A stretch of 64,000 bases of DNA. Source: Defluviitaleaceae bacterium. Lineage in GTDB: Bacteria; Bacillota; Clostridia; Lachnospirales; WQUN01. Positions 16,436 through 24,555 of the stretch are shown here, one piece after another; position 1 is the stretch's first letter; each line of letters begins with the position of its first letter. The stretch is from assembly GCA_009787785.1 (NCBI GenBank), contig WQSR01000001.1, positions 45,662-109,661 of the forward strand. The letters run 5' to 3'. The position numbers were made by a program, and so were the translations under genes. Under the pieces are notes generated by a model. It was given only the letters and a program-made list of their open reading frames with translations. It ran no database searches and was not told where the DNA came from.

Positions 16436-16872
16436 AAATCGTCCTGCAACGTGTTAACCGCGCCTCCGTCACCGTTGACGGCGAAATCACCGGGAGCATC
16501 AATAAGGGCTATCTCGTTCTGCTTGGCGTGGGCGCGGGTGACGATAAGGCGAAAATCGAAAAAGCCGTGGATAAAATCCAAAAGCTACGGATTTTTGCGG
16601 ATGAGAACGGCAAAACCAATCTGTCCATTGCCGATGTGGGCGGCGAATTGCTGGTGGTTTCGCAATTCACGCTGTACGCCGACTGCCGCAAGGGCAACCG
16701 CCCCAGCTTCACCGACGCCGCGCCCCCCGCTTTGGCAGAGGAATTGTACGCATATTTTATTGAATATGCGAAGGATAAATTTGCGCGGGTAGAACACGGC
16801 GTTTTCGGCGCGATGATGGACGTAGAGTTGGTTAATTCCGGCCCGTTTACCGTAATTATGGAGGATTTTTAG
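16432..16872 (+). CDS. dtd: D-aminoacyl-tRNA deacylase
   Basis: The 146-residue protein starts MKIVLQRVNRASVTVDGEI, exactly as DTD enzymes do, and has both active-site motifs, SQFTLYADCRKGNRPSF and NSGPFT (here VNSGPFTVIM). DTD removes D-amino acids and glycine wrongly attached to tRNA. It overlaps the MBL gene by four bases and ends at the start of the next. A housekeeping copy is normally elsewhere in clostridial genomes, so this may be an accessory one. Confidence 0.95.
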   Translation: MKIVLQRVNRASVTVDGEITGSINKGYLVLLGVGAGDDKAKIEKAVDKIQKLRIFADENGKTNLSIADVGGELLVVSQFTLYADCRKGNRPSFTDAAPPALAEELYAYFIEYAKDKFARVEHGVFGAMMDVELVNSGPFTVIMEDF

Positions 16873-17222
16873 TGAACATTCAAATTTTCGGAAAATCCAA
16901 GTGCTTTGACACCAAAAAGGCGGAGCGATATTTTAAGGAACGGCGCATTAAATATCAGCTTGTCGATATTGTTAAATTCGGCTTGAGCAAGGGCGAGTAT
17001 CAGAGCGTGAAATCTGCCGTTGGCGGCATGGACGCGCTGATTGACGAAAAATCGAAGGAATACGAAGCACAATATATCGCGCATATTGGCGATAAAAACG
17101 ACGTCGAGGAACGCTTGCTGGAAAATCCAGGCATGTTTAAGACACCCATTGTGCGGAACGGGAAAAAAGCCACCATCGGATACCAGCCGGATATATGGAC
17201 TGTTTGGGAAAAGGGTGAGTGA
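16872..17222 (+). CDS. ArsC/Spx-family thioredoxin-fold protein
   Basis: The 116-residue protein begins MNIQIFGKSKCFDTKKAERY; the single cysteine in KSKCFDT matches the ArsC/Spx/YfgD group, which lacks the CxxC of thioredoxin. FKTPIVRNGKKATIGYQPD is the family's conserved cis-proline region. GTG 16872 is used because the dtd stop overlaps it. Whether it is a reductase or an Spx-like regulator cannot be told. Confidence 0.85.
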   Translation: MNIQIFGKSKCFDTKKAERYFKERRIKYQLVDIVKFGLSKGEYQSVKSAVGGMDALIDEKSKEYEAQYIAHIGDKNDVEERLLENPGMFKTPIVRNGKKATIGYQPDIWTVWEKGE

Positions 17223-17223
17223 A

Positions 17224-17682
17224 ATGGCAATACGAAACCTCACAAATTGGAGCGACCCACTTTTTCGCAAAGCCAGCAAGCCCGTCACGAAATTCGATGA
17301 CCGCCTCGCAATTTTACTGGAGGACATGCGCGACACCCTCGAACGGGTGAAGGGCTACGGATGCGCCGCTGTGCATGTGGGCATTTTGCGGCGTGTGGTT
17401 GTCGTGCTGGATGAGGGCGGCGTAATCGAACTGATAAATCCGACCATTTCGGAGGCAAGCACAAAAATGGAGCGCGTACTGGAAGGTTCAATCGCGCCCG
17501 GTGCGCCTCGCGGCTATGTGGAGCGACCCAACAAAGTGACCGTTTCCGCGCTGGACAGGCACGGCGAATCCATCACGGTAATGGGCGAAGGATTCCTCGC
17601 GGCCACGTTTTGCCACGAAATCGACCACCTCGATGGGATTATATTTACAGATAAGGTACACCCCGGCGAAGCCGGTGAGTGA
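17224..17682 (+). CDS. Divergent peptide deformylase-like protein, metal-site Cys replaced
   Basis: This 152-residue protein has the PDF layout: motif 1 at GYGCAAVHVGI (normally GxGLAAxQxG), motif 2 at EGSIAPG (normally EGCLSxxG) and motif 3 HEIDHLDG, which is intact. The Gln of motif 1 is His and the metal-binding Cys of motif 2 is Ser. PDF activity needs Gln, Cys and two His, so this paralogue is probably inactive or altered. The tail VHPGEAGE lies in a repeat element that may have replaced the native C-terminus. Confidence 0.8.
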   Translation: MAIRNLTNWSDPLFRKASKPVTKFDDRLAILLEDMRDTLERVKGYGCAAVHVGILRRVVVVLDEGGVIELINPTISEASTKMERVLEGSIAPGAPRGYVERPNKVTVSALDRHGESITVMGEGFLAATFCHEIDHLDGIIFTDKVHPGEAGE

Positions 17683-17720
17683 AGCGAAGGCCGTCCGGCC
17701 AGTTTTGCGAAGCAAAACGG
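17664..17720 (+). repeat. Palindromic repeat element, copy A
   Basis: A 56-base unit starting CGGCGAAGCCGG and ending GCGAAGCAAAACG covers the last codons of the PDF-like gene and runs beyond it. It matches 33932-33987 at 48 of 56 positions. Internal palindromes include GGCCGTCCGGCC and TTTTGCGAAGCAAAA. Confidence 0.7.
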
Positions 17721-17807
17721 TACGCCCAGTGGATTGCCGAAGCCTTTGATGCCCCCCGTTTTGCAACCACAGAAATAAAACCCCACTAATTAAAGGACTA
17801 TGATATA

Positions 17808-17999
17808 GTGATATATGGTGGCGGATTATATGCGGGCGAAATTAACGGAATTAAGACAATTACAAAAAATGCTTGCAAATCCCTCGAAATGATTGAAAAA
17901 ATGCCACCTTCCGAACGCAAAAGCGATGACATGGGTGTACTTGAAACCTATGATAAAACATTGATTTTACCGACAAAACAACCATTGAACCGCTTATAG
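17808..17999 (+). CDS. Hypothetical protein (63 aa)
   Basis: GTG 17808 stands near AAAGGA and opens a 63-residue frame (MIYGGGLYAGEINGIKTITK). The sequence is of mixed character with no recognised domain. It is the only candidate in the 340 bases between the PDF-like gene and the YdbC-like gene; the rest of that gap is the repeat element. It may be a decayed fragment. Confidence 0.35.
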   Translation: MIYGGGLYAGEINGIKTITKNACKSLEMIEKMPPSERKSDDMGVLETYDKTLILPTKQPLNRL

Positions 18000-18023
18000 C
18001 ATATGTAAAAGGAGAAATCTCGC

Positions 18024-18242
18024 ATGGCAGACATTAAATTTGAAGTAACGAAGCACATCGGCGTTTTGTCCGAAGGCTCGAAGGGCTGGCAAAAGGAACT
18101 TAACCTCGTAAGCTGGAACGACCGCGAACCCAAGTACGACATCCGCGACTGGGCTCCAGAGCGTGCCAAGATGGGCAAAGGCGTAACGCTGTCGGCTACG
18201 GAAGTCACCGAGCTGAAGCGATTATTAGAGGAAATCGCGTGA
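18024..18242 (+). CDS. YdbC/PC4-like ssDNA-binding protein
   Basis: The 72-residue protein matches the YdbC family of PC4-like single-stranded nucleic acid binding proteins. It has an N-terminal beta sheet ([20 protein letters not shown]), the conserved [20 protein letters not shown], and a C-terminal helix beginning [21 protein letters not shown] lies at proper spacing. The family binds ssDNA; the biological role is unclear. Confidence 0.9.
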   Translation: MADIKFEVTKHIGVLSEGSKGWQKELNLVSWNDREPKYDIRDWAPERAKMGKGVTLSATEVTELKRLLEEIA

Positions 18243-18592
18243 AAAACAGGAATGATTTTGCCTTCAAAATGGCATTTTCTAAGGTCTACCCCATGTATAT
18301 CCAAAAGGTGGAGCGAAAAGGCCGCACCGTGGCAGAACTGCACGAGGTAATCACATGGCTAACGGGCTATGACGAGGCCGGGCTTGCCGCGCAAATCGAA
18401 AAAGCGGTTGATTTCCGCACATTTTTTGCCGAAGCCCCGCAAATCCATCCCAATGCGCCACTTATAAAAGGCGTAATCTGCGGCGTTCGCGTGGAGGAAA
18501 TCGAAGACCCGCTCATGCAAAAAATCCGCTGGATGGATAAACTTGTGGATGAGCTGGCAAAGGGTAAAGTAATGGAGAAAATATTGAGGTGA
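18239..18592 (+). CDS. DUF2200 family protein
   Basis: The 117-residue product shows the DUF2200 pattern ([67 protein letters not shown]). The GTG start overlaps the TGA of the YdbC-like gene by four bases, so the pair is coupled. No biochemical role is known for the family. Confidence 0.85.
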   Translation: MKNRNDFAFKMAFSKVYPMYIQKVERKGRTVAELHEVITWLTGYDEAGLAAQIEKAVDFRTFFAEAPQIHPNAPLIKGVICGVRVEEIEDPLMQKIRWMDKLVDELAKGKVMEKILR

Positions 18593-18600
18593 TTTTTTGA

Positions 18601-19281
18601 ATGAGAATTTCTAAAGAAGATTTGACGAAGCAGATTGAACAACTGCTTGAGCGCATTATTTGGGCGAATGATTGTCTGTTAGTGCATAAACAATTGAATG
18701 ATTGCAGAGAGACTTATTTGGATGAAATGAATTATTCCCCCGGCTTTTTTAGCGTGGCATCCATAAGTATTTTGCACGAAATGTACATCACTGTGGCGAA
18801 GCTGTTTGATGCTGACAAGGATAGCTTATCAGTTGTAAATATTCTTAATACTTGCGAGCAAAATCAAAATTACTTTCATACAGAGTTTAGATATGTTTTT
18901 CATTGTGCGGGAGACGAAGAACGAGAGCCCGAGGTTATTTGCACTCCCACAAATTTTCCAGCCAAAATTACTGATGCGAAATCAGAACTTGCAAGATTGC
19001 AACCAGTCATTAAAAACTTAACAGCTCGGCGCGATAAATACTACGCTCACATCGACAAGAAGTATGTATTGAAGCCAAATGAACTTTGGAAAAACGCACC
19101 GCTTACTTACAACGATGTAGATACCCTTCTCGAATATGCTGGGCGAGTATGCAATATGCTCCAGATTCATATAACCCCGACCAGAAGTACCACAGTAACA
19201 CACCATTCTAATACGACAGACTTGCATATCCTGCTTGATTTTATTCAGCGGAACAAAAATGAGGTGATTTCATGCAAGTGA
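18601..19281 (+). CDS. AbiU2-like HEPN protein (putative abortive infection)
   Basis: The 226-residue, mainly helical protein resembles AbiU2-like HEPN proteins. It contains SILHEMYITVAKLFDADKD and, at ~residue 140, ARRDKYYAHIDK, which gives an Rx5H HEPN RNase-type motif. No antitoxin partner is adjacent. The family name rests on pattern only; a plain helical hypothetical protein is the alternative. Confidence 0.6.
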   Translation: MRISKEDLTKQIEQLLERIIWANDCLLVHKQLNDCRETYLDEMNYSPGFFSVASISILHEMYITVAKLFDADKDSLSVVNILNTCEQNQNYFHTEFRYVFHCAGDEEREPEVICTPTNFPAKITDAKSELARLQPVIKNLTARRDKYYAHIDKKYVLKPNELWKNAPLTYNDVDTLLEYAGRVCNMLQIHITPTRSTTVTHHSNTTDLHILLDFIQRNKNEVISCK

Positions 19282-19592
19282 AAGTATTACAGCAACATAA
19301 CGGCGAGGGGCAGTTCCCCACATTCCCAAAGGGGACAGCGGTAACTCTGACCGGGGAAGAAGATACCCATTTTCTGCATTGGTTTCCCTGCGAAATTGAC
19401 GGCCACGCAACTTATGTCCCCGACTCCTTCATCAGCGGCGGCGTTTTAGTGCGGGATTACAACCCCACGGAACTGGTACAAAACGCGGGCGATATGCTCA
19501 CGGTGGAAGAAATCGTAAACGCATGGCTGTTAGCCACAAATGAAACCAGGCAAAAAGGCTGGATTCCGGCAGAAATATGTATTACACCCTGA
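19272..19592 (+). CDS. SH3-like small protein
   Basis: The 106-residue protein begins with a bacterial SH3-type stretch (VKVLQQHNGEGQFPTFPKGT followed by AVTLTGEEDTHFLHWFPCEI) and a helix that ends KGWIPAEICITP. Such proteins often bind ligands or partners, but nothing specific can be said. It overlaps the previous gene by ten bases and the next by 16. Confidence 0.65.
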   Translation: MQVKVLQQHNGEGQFPTFPKGTAVTLTGEEDTHFLHWFPCEIDGHATYVPDSFISGGVLVRDYNPTELVQNAGDMLTVEEIVNAWLLATNETRQKGWIPAEICITP

Positions 19593-20248
19593 CGCGCTCA
19601 CGGCGTAAAACCGCCGCAATTTATGTCCGTAACGGCAAAGTCGAAGTCCGCGCACCCCTGCGAATGCCCAAACGAGAAATCGACCGGTTTGTATTGGAGA
19701 AAGAACAATGGATTCTAAAAAGCCTTGAAAAACAGCAGACGCAAGCGGCGCAGAAGGAATCCTTTGTGATTGATTATGGAAGCTCCATTTTATTCCGTGG
19801 AAAGCCATACCCAATCACCCAGCGCAACGGAAAACACGCCGGATTCGATGATTCAGTATTTTACATGCCAACCGGATTAACACCGCAGCAGATAAAAACC
19901 GCCTACATCCAATTATATAAAATCCTTGCGAAATCGCACATAACACAGCGTGTGGACTTTTTCGCCTCGCAAATGGGTGTGACGCCAGCGGCTGTGAAAA
20001 TTAACAGTGCGATGAAGCGTTGGGGCAGTTGCTCATCACTCCAGCGTTTGAATTTTTCTTGGCGGCTGATAATGGCCGACGATGCCATCATTGATTACGT
20101 TGTCGTCCATGAATTGGCGCATATCAAAGAAATGAACCACTCAGCGCGGTTTTGGACGGTGGTAGAGCGTGTTCTGCCCGATTTCCGTGAACGAAAACTC
20201 GCGCTGACGGAATTGCAAAGCCGCTTAAGCGGCGAAGATTGGGGATAG
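19577..20248 (+). CDS. YgjP/SprT-like zinc metallopeptidase (DUF45)
   Basis: This is a 223-residue protein of the YgjP family. The C-terminal zinc site VVHELAHIKEMNHSARFW contains HExxH and a third His, preceded by the conserved KRWGSCSS. The N-terminal half (RRKTAAIYVRNGKVEVRAP) is usual. YgjP-like genes often accompany restriction or repair loci. Active-site residues are intact. Confidence 0.92.
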   Translation: MYYTLTRSRRKTAAIYVRNGKVEVRAPLRMPKREIDRFVLEKEQWILKSLEKQQTQAAQKESFVIDYGSSILFRGKPYPITQRNGKHAGFDDSVFYMPTGLTPQQIKTAYIQLYKILAKSHITQRVDFFASQMGVTPAAVKINSAMKRWGSCSSLQRLNFSWRLIMADDAIIDYVVVHELAHIKEMNHSARFWTVVERVLPDFRERKLALTELQSRLSGEDWG

Positions 20249-20249
20249 T

Positions 20250-21011
20250 ATGACCATTTTCTATTTCACAGCCACGGGAAATTCATTGTCAGTTGCAAAG
20301 CACCTCGGCGGCACACTCATTTCTATTCCACAGATTATTAATTCAGATAATCTACATTATAGTGATGATGCAATCGGCATTGTATTTCCGATTTATTGGT
20401 GGAACTTGCCGCTTATGGTGCGTCGATTTATAGAAAAGGTTAAATTTGAAACGGATTATCTTTTCGCAATCGGGACGTATGGCAGTCTGCCCGGAGCGGC
20501 TATGGCAAAACTCCAATGTCAAAATAAACACCATTTTGCATATGCTAATCAATTGCTGATGCTGGATAACTACTTGCCCGTGTTTGATATGAATGCGCAG
20601 GAGAAAAGTTTACCGAAGAAAAATATCGATGCCAAGTTAGCAAAAATCGTAGCCGATATTAATAACAGAAAACACATGAACGCCAGCGCACATATTGGAA
20701 AAAGAGTTATGACTGCCGTGTTTGAACGTGTATTTAATCCACGCAAGCATCCTCGTAATTTTATCATAGACAGCAAGTGCAATATGTGCGGTATTTGCAA
20801 AAAGGTGTGTCCTGCACAAAATATTTTTGTATCAAGTGAAATCCAATTTAGTGACCGTTGCGAAGGATGTTTGGCTTGTATTCATCTTTGTCCACAAAAT
20901 GCCATGCATCATAAACGCGAGAAAAACAATAAACGGTGGCGCAATTCGGAAGTTTCTTTGAGTGAAATTATTAATGCTAATTCAATCGAAAATGAAAAGA
21001 GAATGGAGTGA
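20250..21011 (+). CDS. EFR1 family flavodoxin-ferredoxin protein, copy 1
   Basis: The 253-residue protein has an N-terminal flavodoxin-like domain (IFYFTATGNSLSVAKHL) and two C-terminal [4Fe-4S] sites, CNMCGICKKVCP and CEGCLACIHLCP, both complete. The EFR1 family presumably shuttles electrons, with unknown partner. It sits directly before a YjbQ gene, and the pattern repeats after it (EFR1, YjbQ, EFR1). Confidence 0.92.
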   Translation: MTIFYFTATGNSLSVAKHLGGTLISIPQIINSDNLHYSDDAIGIVFPIYWWNLPLMVRRFIEKVKFETDYLFAIGTYGSLPGAAMAKLQCQNKHHFAYANQLLMLDNYLPVFDMNAQEKSLPKKNIDAKLAKIVADINNRKHMNASAHIGKRVMTAVFERVFNPRKHPRNFIIDSKCNMCGICKKVCPAQNIFVSSEIQFSDRCEGCLACIHLCPQNAMHHKREKNNKRWRNSEVSLSEIINANSIENEKRME

Positions 21012-21017
21012 TTAACT

Positions 21018-21413
21018 ATGCTTTTCGAGTACAATTTATCCGCTCAGCGCGAGGATTTTTACAACATAACCTTCCAAGTGCGCGAGGCCGTGGTAAAAAG
21101 CGGCATAACCAGCGGCATTGCCGTAGTATTCAACCCCCACACAACGGCAGGCATTACCATTAATGAAAATGCAGACCCTGATGTTTGTAACGACCTCGTT
21201 CACGGATTAAACAAAGCCTTCCCCGACCGCCCGGAGTTTCGTCACGGCGAGGGAAACAGCGCGGCGCATTTGAAAACCTCTGCGGTGGGTTCGAGTGCGA
21301 CCACCATCATCGAAAACGGTAAGCTCGTTCTTGGTACATGGCAGGGAATTTACTTTACGGAATTTGACCCGCCACGGAACAGGAAATTTTATGTAAAAGT
21401 GATGGGGGAATGA
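21018..21413 (+). CDS. YjbQ family protein (UPF0047), copy 2
   Basis: The 131-residue protein is a clearer canonical YjbQ than copy 1: VFNPHTTAGITINENADPDV, HGEGNSAAHLKTSAVGSS and LVLGTWQGIYFTEFDPPRN. It differs strongly from the copy at 14921, so they are not a recent duplication. It is flanked on both sides by EFR1 proteins, and its stop overlaps the next start region. Confidence 0.92.
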   Translation: MLFEYNLSAQREDFYNITFQVREAVVKSGITSGIAVVFNPHTTAGITINENADPDVCNDLVHGLNKAFPDRPEFRHGEGNSAAHLKTSAVGSSATTIIENGKLVLGTWQGIYFTEFDPPRNRKFYVKVMGE

Positions 21414-22210
21414 CCATGACAATTTTTTACTTTACGGGAACGGGAAACTCATTATTTGTAGCTCGCAAATTTGCCGATTCTGCGGGTGCAAATCTGATTT
21501 CCATACCACAAGCCATGCATGAGTCTAAATCATACAAGGACGATTGTATTGGCTTCGTGTATCCTCAATATGCAAACGGTTTACCCAAGATGGTGCGGAG
21601 TTTTATAACCAATAATACGTTTGAGGCTGATTATTTCTTTGCCGTAAATTTATGGTCGTTTATTCACATAAATGCGCTTGGCGAAATCGCGAGCCTCATC
21701 CCGCTTAACTATGGCGCGTATTTAAGAACCCCGATGAATTTCATATTTTTACTTAACTCACCCAAGAACCCAATAAATATGCTGGATAAGGCAGAAAAAA
21801 ATCTCAATAAAATCATCTCCGATATTATAAGTCGAAAATCAAAAGCCATAAAACCGAAAAAAGCCATAGGCAATGCAACAAAATACTGTGGCGAAGCAAA
21901 GTTTCTTGTTTCACTATCCTGCACATTTTGCAAAACTTGCGTGATGATTTGCCCGGCGAAAAATATAGATGTTCTTGACGAAAGTAATTATCAAGCCATT
22001 CATGGCAATAACAAGTCTGTAGTTGTAAATGCCGCTGTTAAATTTGGCACTAATTGCGAAAATTGCTATGCCTGTGTAAATTTACGCCCTGCACACGCCA
22101 TTTTCGCAAACAAAGCGACACTAAAACGCCGCCAGTATCGCAACCCTTATGTATCTATGGCTGAGATTGCCGAAGTAAATTCTCCGGTAATAGAAAAGGA
22201 GGCAAATTAA
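21410..22210 (+). CDS. EFR1 family flavodoxin-ferredoxin protein, copy 2 (one cluster Cys lost)
   Basis: The 266-residue protein has the flavodoxin start (IFYFTGTGNSLFVARKFADS) and a complete first cluster motif CTFCKTCVMICP. The second site reads CENCYACVNLRP: the fourth cysteine is Arg (CGC in place of TGC). A cluster there would be [3Fe-4S] or absent. The start at 21410 overlaps the YjbQ stop; a slightly later ATG at 21416 is also possible. Confidence 0.88.
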   Translation: MTMTIFYFTGTGNSLFVARKFADSAGANLISIPQAMHESKSYKDDCIGFVYPQYANGLPKMVRSFITNNTFEADYFFAVNLWSFIHINALGEIASLIPLNYGAYLRTPMNFIFLLNSPKNPINMLDKAEKNLNKIISDIISRKSKAIKPKKAIGNATKYCGEAKFLVSLSCTFCKTCVMICPAKNIDVLDESNYQAIHGNNKSVVVNAAVKFGTNCENCYACVNLRPAHAIFANKATLKRRQYRNPYVSMAEIAEVNSPVIEKEAN

Positions 22211-22375
22211 ATGGAAAGAAAAGTATGCCAATGCCCCAACACAAAATGCAAACGCCACGGAAACTGCGCGGCGTGCAAGAAAAGCCACCGCAACACAACC
22301 ATGTACTGTGAACTACGCGATGGCTCGATTCAAAAAAGGTTAATGAATTTCTTTTTCAGAAAAAAGAAGGGATGA
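22211..22375 (+). CDS. Cysteine-rich mini-protein (54 aa)
   Basis: The frame codes for MERKVCQCPNTKCKRHGNC followed by AACKKSHRN and a basic tail (RLMNFFFRKKKG). The CxC-P-x3-C-x5-C-x2-C pattern suggests metal binding. It begins right after the EFR1 stop. The same Cys pattern forms the N-terminus of the acetyltransferase at 30861 (CPCPNADCPRHRDCNAC), so it is a genuine module. Ribosome binding sequence AAAGGAGG is present. Confidence 0.7.
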   Translation: MERKVCQCPNTKCKRHGNCAACKKSHRNTTMYCELRDGSIQKRLMNFFFRKKKG

Positions 22376-22380
22376 TTGCA

Positions 22381-22659
22381 ATGAAAATCACAGTAAGAAA
22401 AGCAACCGAGGCAGACATTGCCAAACTCCGCAACAATCCGACATGGGGCTGTGGGGTTTCCGAGTTTGACTGGCATTATGACAGCGAGGAAATCTGCTGG
22501 CTCACCGAAGGCGAAGTGACCCTTACCTATGACGACCCGAGCCGGGCTGGCAGCGGTAGCGTCAGCTTCGGCGCGGGCGATTATTGCGAATTTCCGGCGG
22601 GATTATCCTGCGTGTGGAAAGTCACCAAGCCCGTAAAAAAACATTACGAGTTTAGATAG
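22381..22659 (+). CDS. Cupin-domain protein (DUF861-like)
   Basis: The 92-residue protein is a single cupin. WLTEGEVTLTYDD and FGAGDYCEFPAGLSCVWKV are the two beta motifs of the EutQ/ureidoglycine-type small cupins (PF05899-like). ATG 22381 is chosen because AAGAAGGG lies ten bases upstream; an earlier ATG at 22372 is less well placed. Likely a small-molecule binding or regulatory protein. Confidence 0.8.
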   Translation: MKITVRKATEADIAKLRNNPTWGCGVSEFDWHYDSEEICWLTEGEVTLTYDDPSRAGSGSVSFGAGDYCEFPAGLSCVWKVTKPVKKHYEFR

Positions 22660-22670
22660 GAGATGATTGT

Positions 22671-23078
22671 ATGCTTATTCCAACCATTCATTTCAGCGGA
22701 AATTGCGATGAGGCAATTTCATTTTACGAGGAAGTTTTTGGCGCAGAGGTTAAGGAAATAAACTATGCCAAAGACGCGCCTCCGGGTAGCGGTATGGATG
22801 AACTTCCGCCAAATTTTGTCATGCACTCGGAAGTGTATATCTGTGGCACTAATTTCTCACTGACGGACGGCGCGGAAACGCCGCCTTTGCCCTCAGCGGG
22901 AAATTTTTCGTACATGGTTGTCTACGACACGCCGGAAGAAGTAACCGCGACATTTAATAAGCTGGCCGTGGGCGGCACAATAGTAGAATCGTTGGCTGAA
23001 ACCTTTTGGTCACCGCTTTACGGATATGTTATCGACTGCTTTGGCGTGAATTGGCAAGTGATGGTGACGCACCCATGA
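22671..23078 (+). CDS. PhnB-like VOC family protein
   Basis: This is a 135-residue vicinal-oxygen-chelate protein of the PhnB type: PTIHFSGNCDEAISFYEEVF at the start and GYVIDCFGVNWQVMV at the end. Proteins of this group are frequently annotated as 3-demethylubiquinone methyltransferase-like, but no activity can be assumed. It is coupled to the nitroreductase by a four-base overlap. Confidence 0.85.
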   Translation: MLIPTIHFSGNCDEAISFYEEVFGAEVKEINYAKDAPPGSGMDELPPNFVMHSEVYICGTNFSLTDGAETPPLPSAGNFSYMVVYDTPEEVTATFNKLAVGGTIVESLAETFWSPLYGYVIDCFGVNWQVMVTHP

Positions 23079-23770
23079 ACGAGATAATCCGCAAGCGCAA
23101 ATCCGTGAGGAAGTACGACCCCTCAACCCTGGATGCCGCCACAATGGATGCCGTCCGCGCAGAAATTGGCAAAGTGAAGCCGCTGTACCCGGATATAAAA
23201 TTCTCTATCGAAATCACCAGCAAAACAAAGGGAATCCTCGGTGTGAAAGCTCCGCATTTCCTTGTTTTCGGTAGCGAGGATAAACCCGGCTCCCATGAGA
23301 ATATCGGTTTCATTGGCCAGCAGTTGGATTTATATTTCTCTGCCAATGGGTTGGGTGCGTGTTGGCTTGGCGCATCGAAACCCGGCGAGGCGATGGAATC
23401 CGATTTGCCCTATGTGATTGCACTGGCCTTCGGCAAGCCCGCAGAACCGTTACATCGGGAATTGTCGGCATTCAAACGCAAACCCCTGTCAGCTATAAGC
23501 GAAGGCAATGACCCACGCTTGGAAGCGGCGCGGCTTGCGCCCAGCGGCGTAAACATGCAGAACTGGTTTTTTATTGCGGACAGCGGAAAAATTCACTGCT
23601 ATTTGAAAAAGCCAAACCCGCTGGTGGGGTTGGTGCTTGGCAAAATGTCGCACATCGACTTGGGCATTGCCATTTGCCATATTTGGGCAGAGAGTGAAAG
23701 TTTTTCCTTCGCCAAAATGGACGACGCACCCAACCGCAAGGGGCTAGTTTATGTAGGAACGGCTCAATGA
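23075..23770 (+). CDS. Nitroreductase-family protein
   Basis: The 231-residue protein starts NEIIRKRKSVRKYDPSTLD, the classic nitroreductase FMN-binding opening. It has GFIGQQLDLYFSANGLGACW in the middle and APSGVNMQNWFF towards the end, resembling the two-repeat nitroreductase members (TM1586-like). FMN-dependent NAD(P)H oxidation is expected. The ATG overlaps the preceding TGA. Confidence 0.85.
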   Translation: MNEIIRKRKSVRKYDPSTLDAATMDAVRAEIGKVKPLYPDIKFSIEITSKTKGILGVKAPHFLVFGSEDKPGSHENIGFIGQQLDLYFSANGLGACWLGASKPGEAMESDLPYVIALAFGKPAEPLHRELSAFKRKPLSAISEGNDPRLEAARLAPSGVNMQNWFFIADSGKIHCYLKKPNPLVGLVLGKMSHIDLGIAICHIWAESESFSFAKMDDAPNRKGLVYVGTAQ

Positions 23771-24246
23771 TAATTGAACCTATGACAGATACGCATCTAA
23801 GCGAATATGCCGATGTTGTGCGGCGTAGTTTTGCAACGGTGGCGGATGAATTTGGCTATGCTGATTCACCGGAGTTTTCATCAAATATTCCTGACGAATT
23901 GCTGGCTGATAAAATCGCGCCCGGGTACTATCCATTTGGAGCGTGTGTCGATGGCAAAATAGTAGGCTTTGTTTCGCTTACCCACGCAGGTGAAGGTGTT
24001 TACAAATTGCAAAAGTTGACCATTTTGCCGGAATATCGTCATCATGGCTATGGAAAGGCATTGCTTGATTTTTGCAAAGCAAAAGCACAAGAACTGGGTG
24101 GCAACAAAATTAGCATTAAACTTATGGACAATGACACGCGCTTAAAAAAATGGTATTTGTCACATGGTTTTGTTCATACGAGCACCAAACATTATGAAGG
24201 CATCCCGTTTCCGGTCGGGCATATGGAGTGGTTAGATGAGCAATAA
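23767..24246 (+). CDS. GNAT N-acetyltransferase
   Basis: The 159-residue protein has the acetyl-CoA motif in LTILPEYRHHGYGKALLDFC (Q/R-x-x-G-x-G/A type) and an end typical of GNATs (LKKWYLSHGFVHTSTKHYEG). The substrate is unknown. The start overlaps the nitroreductase stop by four bases and the end overlaps the DUF503 gene by 11. Confidence 0.9.
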   Translation: MIIEPMTDTHLSEYADVVRRSFATVADEFGYADSPEFSSNIPDELLADKIAPGYYPFGACVDGKIVGFVSLTHAGEGVYKLQKLTILPEYRHHGYGKALLDFCKAKAQELGGNKISIKLMDNDTRLKKWYLSHGFVHTSTKHYEGIPFPVGHMEWLDEQ

Positions 24247-24523
24247 CAATTTCACTGCATCGGCAGCATTGAAATTTTACATCCCGCAAGCCACCTCGCT
24301 GAAAGACAAGCGGCAAGTCCGCAGAAGCATTATCGAGAAAACGCGCCATAAATTCAACGTATCCATTGCAGAAATTGACACGCAGGATGTAATGCAAACG
24401 CTGACCATCGGTATTGCCGTTGTCTCCGGCGATGCCGCGCACAGGCAAAATTCCATAGACGAGATTATCCGCTTTATGGAAGCCCACGCCGATGCGGAGT
24501 TGGTGTCGATAGCGGAGCGTTAG
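24236..24523 (+). CDS. DUF503 family protein (YlxP-like)
   Basis: The 95-residue protein shows the DUF503 signature: ALKFYIPQATSLKDKRQVRR, FNVSIAEIDTQDVMQTLTIG and a C-terminal helix (SIDEIIRFMEAHADAELVSI). YlxP genes lie next to infB/rbfA in the housekeeping copy; this one sits instead among accessory genes. Function unknown, possibly ribosome-related by family. Confidence 0.85.
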   Translation: MSNNNFTASAALKFYIPQATSLKDKRQVRRSIIEKTRHKFNVSIAEIDTQDVMQTLTIGIAVVSGDAAHRQNSIDEIIRFMEAHADAELVSIAER

Positions 24524-24555
24524 CGTGTTACACATCGGGTAAAGGAGTTTGACTC

